From Panopea generosa (Eukaryota > Mollusca > Bivalvia > Adapedonta > Hiatellidae): 64,000 nucleotides of DNA. This document shows positions 59,190 to 64,000 of this stretch, one piece after another. The translations under genes and the position numbers were made by a program. The notes below the pieces were generated by a model. The model saw nothing but the letters and a program-made list of their open reading frames with translations. It searched no databases and had not been told where the DNA came from. The stretch lies in NCBI GenBank assembly GCA_029582155.1, contig CM055897.1, positions 10,034,482 to 10,098,481 on the forward strand. Reading direction: 5' to 3'. Numbering within the stretch: position 1 is the first letter of the stretch; each line of letters starts with the position of its first letter.

Positions 59190-59559
59190 TGTGGCATAAT
59201 CGAATCAACAACTTTGTACTTTTATTCACATATTTATATAGTACGCATAAGTTCAAAGTCACAAAACATTTTAAACTCGCATTCGCTCGTTTAAACTAAA
59301 CCTAGTCTAATTTACATGTTACCCTGTTCGTATCTACATTCTGACTGAAGGACCTATCTCTACCAAAACCAGTCCCTGACTGAATAACCAACTATCCTAC
59401 TTTTTAATTGGTCAGTATTATAATTACAGGTCGTAAGATCCCGCCCACAAACTAACTGTCAACTGTCATCAAGATAACCCTAGGCTATTATTTATCTCAT
59501 ACTATCTAATTAACCTGTCATAATATGTACATACAATTTTTAACTACCATAATATAACA
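59190..59559 (-). repeat. G3 3' LTR (candidate)
   Basis: On the - strand it starts TGTTATATTATGG right after a polypurine tract. It contains CTATATAAATATG (TATA-like) and GAATAAAAG (poly-A signal-like) near 59241-59216, and may end at ...GATTATGCCACA (59190). The end is a guess, because the 5' LTR is outside the window. Confidence 0.5.
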
Positions 59560-59574
59560 TTCCTCCCATGTTTA
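59560..59574 (-). promoter_or_regulatory. G3 polypurine tract
   Basis: The - strand AAACATGGGAGGAA immediately precedes the TG of the candidate LTR. It would prime plus-strand DNA synthesis. Confidence 0.55.
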
Positions 59575-61922
59575 AGATAAAATATATATGTACTAATATA
59601 TTTTTCTCTATTGTAATCAGATTATTTTATCTCAGTTCTGGAACAGGCCTGAATACGGTAACTTGCAGTAATTATGCAACAATTACTTTCTCGCTGAGGT
59701 GTCTAACATAAAATATGCCTCAAACAGAGGGTACGCAAATTACTGATAAATCTAATTACTCTAGTATTTCCTGGTTTGATTTCAGTCAAGATAAGACATA
59801 ATTATTTCCTGCTATCTAGTTAGTATATATATTTCCCAAATGTTGTACCTTATCATAAACACTTGTTTAAGACAGATGTTCACAGATATACACTGAAGTA
59901 AGATCTTGTAATAATTTCTGATTGCAAATTGTTTTAACTTAAAATCATTTTGATTGGTATCCGAACTTGTGACAATTTATTTTGCATAACATTTTTTTAT
60001 ATAATATTCTAACATTTTTTATACAGTTATCTATACATATAATGTTATTTATACGTATGCCAATTTGTTTGTATTTCATACTATTTTTGTTTCTTCTATT
60101 ATAATTTTCTACCTTGTTCAATCAAAACTTATATTTATTATAAAATATTATACGCCCATATCAAATAAGAAAATATTTGATAGATGAATATATCTAAATT
60201 TCTATTTCGTACTCTACTTTAATATCACCTTGAAAACGAGAAAGTTAAATTCTTGTAACTAAATTGCGCGCACAAAATAACCTATTTATGTGTCGACGTG
60301 CCGTAAAACACCATTCATTCATTCATTCATTCATTGTAACTAAAAAACACTACTACTAAAGCAATACAATTCTATTATTTTCTAAACAAATAACAATATT
60401 AATAATAAAATCAAACAACAGTATTAAGCAACCCGTCACCACAAAAGGCAAATATAAGTAAAATAAAATGTCGATACAAAATCATTAATGTTCTTTATAG
60501 TATAACTGATAATTTAATTATTGTTCATAGTAACTGCAACTACTCGTATGTCTCGTTCTGCGTAGCGTTCATATTTAAATCACTTTGTTTTGTTGTTGTT
60601 CTTTGAAATTTCTGTATAGCGTTCATATCTAGATCAAAGTATCAAAACTACCGGAAGCCATCGCTTGAATGTAATTTTGTAACACCGGGAATTTAATATT
60701 AATTGATAACACAATTTTCCTTTTAACTTTGGAATTCCAATTTGCTTAATTGGTATAACACATTTTTCTGGATACATTAATTTCTTTCTTAACAGAAGAT
60801 TTCACTATTGTTGAAAACTGTTTTTGCTGGGAAACGGTTGACACTTCATGTAGCCTGAGGATATAGGTGGTGTCCCATTGTCCATTGTTAAGCGTAGATA
60901 GATATCCACAAAATGCCCCGAGCTGGTGGAAGTTGTCATCTTTGACAGGTTGGAAGTTCGCCCTGGTGGAAGTTATCACCATTGACAAATTAATGTGTTC
61001 TGCAATTGTTGTTTACTTATGTGGCAACGGTTACATCTGTGACGCTTGACTGATAGACGATGAAATGTATATGAATTACTTTCACTAAAATGTCGCCATG
61101 TTGACATAAAATTAATGGTATAGGGTACCTTCGACAGTTTATCATTAAGCTAATGTTGCTTATAATGTTTCCCCGTAGGTACATTTGGACAGTAATTACT
61201 GTTTTTGTCCAAACAGTTGTTGTTTCTGTGACATGTTGACTGTTATCCACTTTTGCCGCTGGTGCCTCCCATAATTTACTATCCATATAAAAGTTATTTA
61301 CACAATAATGTCATATATCGCCATGTCGATATATTTACTTTAATGACTGTTTTATGTCGTCATTAACTGGACACACGCACACTGTTTACAATACTGTAAG
61401 TTCGGTGCAGTTATTAATAAACTGTCTAGCAAAAATCTGTGCTTTCGTTGACCGAACCGATTCGTGCTTAAAACGTGATCCCATTTCTATAAATACTAAT
61501 TTTGACAAACCTCCATATTGCTTCTGTTAATTACATGTATGTCATAACCTTATGTCCCATACCACCTTGGTATACATCAATAATTAGTATTTAGAAGAAA
61601 AAACATAATTTACTTCTGTACTAGAAGTTTACAATAATTATACTTTATATAATTTCATGTTCCCATATATATACATGAGTTCCTGTTCCCTTTCAACCAT
61701 AATAATATTTTCAAGTTATAAATGTTTTAGACCTTACAAGCCTTTTTCTCCTTACAACATGTAAGTGATTTTCTAGGCCTAACCTGTCTCCGATTAATAT
61801 GTTTTGATGGTATTTTGTTTTTGTTTTATGTTATTAATTGACATATTAACCTCATCGCCCAGTTGGTTTTCATTCACCATATTAGTCATATCTTGATTAC
61901 TGATTGCTGAAGATATATCTGC
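59575..61922 (-). other. Unassigned 2.3 kb between G3 pol and its polypurine tract
   Basis: Two - strand open frames (60746-60988, 80 codons; 61017-61286, 89 codons) lie here. A small imperfect duplication (CTGGTGGAAGTTRTCA at about 60922 and 60964) and an (ATTC)n tract at about 60312-60335 are also present. No env-like motif such as a membrane anchor or furin-type site was recognised. It may be a 3' UTR, an eroded third ORF or an insertion. Confidence 0.4.
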
Positions 61923-62700
61923 TTAATACGAATATTCAGATTTAATATCAGAATTTTCCTTACATTGATTTCTTAATCTCTTAGCTGACTCTAATAATGG
62001 TATATCACTTTCAACACTGGAATTTAATCTCTGGTTTTTATACCTTTTTGTTAGACGCTTTACAGGTGATTCTATTGGGACTTCAGAATCTGTTTCTGAG
62101 TCAGAACTAGCCGGGGGCGCCACAAAATATTTTTTTGGACTGGCCAGTGAATTGTTTGAGCCTCTAGAATGACTCATTCGTCAACATTTGCTTTAATTAA
62201 CTGAGACGCATGTGTTTTTGTAGCTGACTAAAGATAAATGATTACGTATTATGAAAGTAACAGGAGATCTTTCTTCAGTAATTCTGTAAAATGCATTCCA
62301 GTTTTTATAAAACTTCTGAACTATTTGCGTTGTTGTATTTATTTTGCTTTTGTTTGGCCTTCTGCAATTGTTCGTGTAAAAACGTAAATGCATTATGTTG
62401 TTGTTCTAATAGAATCTTATGAATATCTTCACCAAGACATTTACGCCTTGGGCTCAACAGATTATCGAGAGGCAATGTTGGGTCTCTATTAAACAACAAT
62501 ACAAATGGACTTAGCCCGGTCGCTTCACTGACGTTAAATCTAATTGCACTTTAAACTTGTGGTAAATACAGGTCCCACCTACTTGTGTTTTTACGGACTA
62601 ATTTTGCAAAAAATATCTATTAGAACTCGATGATATCTTTCTATCTTACCGTTTGACTCTGGGTGATAAAAAGACGTTTTAAGATGGTGAATGTTTAATG
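61923..62700 (-). pseudogene. G3 integrase C-terminal region and tail
   Basis: 62499-62305 reads LFNRDPTLPLDNLLSPRRK and a Gln/Lys-rich helix (EQLQKAKQKQNKYNN), as after the core of gypsy integrases. A frame change leads to 62393-62193. The last frame, 62177-61923, is Ser/Lys-rich (SSDSETDSEVPIESPVKRL) and ends at 61923. The tail has no known domain. Confidence 0.6.
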
Positions 62701-63213
62701 CTTCAAGGTTTCTTGGACAGAACGATAACAAAATTCGGTTCCATTGTCCGATAAAAGTACGAAAGGCGTTGAATGCCTTGGGATTATCTCCTGAATTATT
62801 ATATGACTGATTGAATCTGCGCTTTTATCGTTCAGTAGAAAAGCCTCTGGCCAGCCACTGTATAAGTCCATAAAACTTTAAATATGTTTGTTGTTAGACA
62901 GCGTTATTGGCAAAGGGCCAGATATGTCCATTGCGACTTTAGCAAAAGGGAACGTATGTTGATCTGTGTCTTGAAGTCGTGCTTTAATCGCCTTAAGATT
63001 TCTTTCTTTACATATCAGACAACTCCCTACGTAATCACAAAGGTCTTTAAGCATATTTGGCCAGTAATATTTTATCTTGATGGTGTCAAAACATTTATTG
63101 TTCCCCATATGCCTATTAGTTAGATGAAATTGATCCATGACATCAGCCTTCAAGTGATTACGAATGAATAACCTTAGTTGAGGGTTATCTTTTACATCAG
63201 ATATGTAATACAA
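62640..63213 (-). pseudogene. G3 integrase zinc-binding domain and catalytic core
   Basis: 63213-62878 carries the HHCC module (HLTNRHMGNNKCFDTIKIKY, YWPN, CLICKERN), then KVAMDISGPLP with the first catalytic Asp. Frame breaks follow, but VLLSDNGTEFCYRS near 62757-62716 supplies the second Asp. SFYHPESNGKIER near 62672-62634 supplies the Glu. All three catalytic residues of D,D-35-E are therefore present, though in separate frames. Confidence 0.8.
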
Positions 63214-64000
63214 TAAAACATCTATAATGATGTAATTATTCGACCGTTTTACCAGTATTCAATTGATCTATAATATCAGTTATTACTTCATCTTTCGATT
63301 GTCCAGTGACCATGTTGAAAGACTTGAATGTTTTGACACGTTCTGCCGGTGCTTGTCTAAGGTTTAAATCAACACCCGTATATGCCCTTGTGTTTAGCTG
63401 ATTTGTGTTTACTGTCTTTATCTGAAAACTCTAGTCATTTACATCTTCTAATGCTATCTCCTCAATTGAACCTACTGCTAATGCGTTTGATTTTGGTATT
63501 CTAGACAATAAATCTGCTGAAACACCTTTACGACCTTCGATAAATTCAATCTTCGCGTTATATGCTGATATTGCTAATGACCAAAGCTGTATTTATTTAT
63601 TTTGATTTGGTGATTCTAAAACATGTTTTAACGGCTTATGATCGCAAAATAATGTGAAAAAATCCCCATTTAGATAATGATCTAACTTTGACAGTGAAAA
63701 GTAAATTGCAAAACATTCTCTAACTATCGTTGGCCATTTTTGTTGTGTTTTACTTAATTTGTGTGATAAGTAATATATCGGCAACAGATTACGTCTATCT
63801 AAATCCGAAATACTTTCATCTACTGGTTGTGATGACACACTTCCTATCGCATAATTACTGGCCTCAGTATGTAAAACATACCGTTTTGCTGGATTTAGAT
63901 GTGCAAGCAGTGGAAGTGAACCAAGACGTTCTTTTATTATTTCAAAAGCATTTTGACAGTTTTTATCCCACTTAAATCTTGCAAACTTCTTTGTCAATAT
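63214..64000 (-). pseudogene. G3 RNase H and connection to integrase (partial)
   Basis: A 134-codon frame (63997-63593) reads KFKWDKNCQ-like FARFKWDKNCQNAFEIIKER, VLHTEASNYAIGSV, IYYLSHKLSKTQQKWPTIVR, ECFAIYFS and TLFCDHKPLKHVLESP. The Asp usual in V-x-x-T-D-A-S is Glu here (HTEAS). After a stop near 63593 the translation continues IEFIEGRKGVSADLLSRIP, the usual end of RNase H. The reverse transcriptase would lie beyond 64000. Confidence 0.8.

Larger units (their letters stand above)
59190..64000 (-). mobile_element. G3: Ty3/gypsy retrotransposon, 3' part, running off the window
   Basis: On the - strand, RNase H, integrase and a C-terminal tail are followed by about 2.3 kb of unassigned sequence, a polypurine tract and a probable 3' LTR. 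The 5' part lies beyond 64000. Confidence 0.75.

Noticed and set aside
60746-61286. Two - strand frames considered as an env gene of G3
   Set aside because: No signal peptide, membrane anchor or cleavage motif recognised; kept only as unassigned sequence.

Overview
The window is AT-rich animal DNA dominated by retrotransposons, with a few host-type exons. No bacterial or phage organisation is visible. The exons are EGF-like and phase 1, and one encodes a fucolectin-like (FTP-type) fold. Together with L1-like LINEs, Ty3/gypsy elements, a class-II-tRNA-headed SINE and long minisatellites, they suggest a marine invertebrate, most likely a bivalve mollusc. That taxonomic call is an inference from element and domain types; nothing here proves the species.

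Host sequence. Three EGF-like exons lie on the + strand at 12115-12228, 13003-13116 and 14628-14739. A fourth is split between 47321-47332 and 58437-58538. Each has acceptor and GTAAGT-type donor signals and phase 1 ends. Three are 114 nt; the 14628 exon is 112 nt and frameshifted. All carry an in-frame stop. A terminal exon of a fucolectin-like galactose-binding domain lies at 29454-29644 with an AATAAA overlapping the stop. A probable signal-peptide first exon on the - strand lies at 5321-5408. The exons are separated by a 55-bp minisatellite (9.35-11.36 kb, with degenerate relatives near 13.6 and 16.7 kb) and a 17-copy 85-bp array (14.90-16.34 kb).

Mobile DNA from left to right. A decayed LINE reverse transcriptase is at 1.3-1.9 kb and a SINE at 4.5 kb. 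A small internally deleted gypsy element (LTR-integrase-LTR) occupies 7.1-8.9 kb. LINE A (L1/Tx1-like, +) runs from about 17.2 to 28.1 kb and is split by LINE B (-), from 21.76 to 25.99 kb. LINE and DIRS-like debris lies at 31.5-33.5 kb, followed by a 43-bp minisatellite; much of this block is duplicated at 44.2-46.7 kb. A decayed Jockey/CR1-type LINE is at 39.05-41.2 kb. A gypsy element (G2, +, 47.33-58.43 kb) sits inside an EGF exon. G2 contains a LINE of the same type as A (LINE C, -) and a SINE with a perfect 15-bp target duplication. The right end holds a third gypsy element (G3, -) that runs off the window.

Nothing here reads as a functioning operon or pathway. The story is a duplicated EGF/fucolectin-type locus broken by several layers of transposition. 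The firmest single result is that removing G2 and one copy of its 4-bp target duplication restores an exon of exactly 114 nt, the length of two neighbouring EGF exons.
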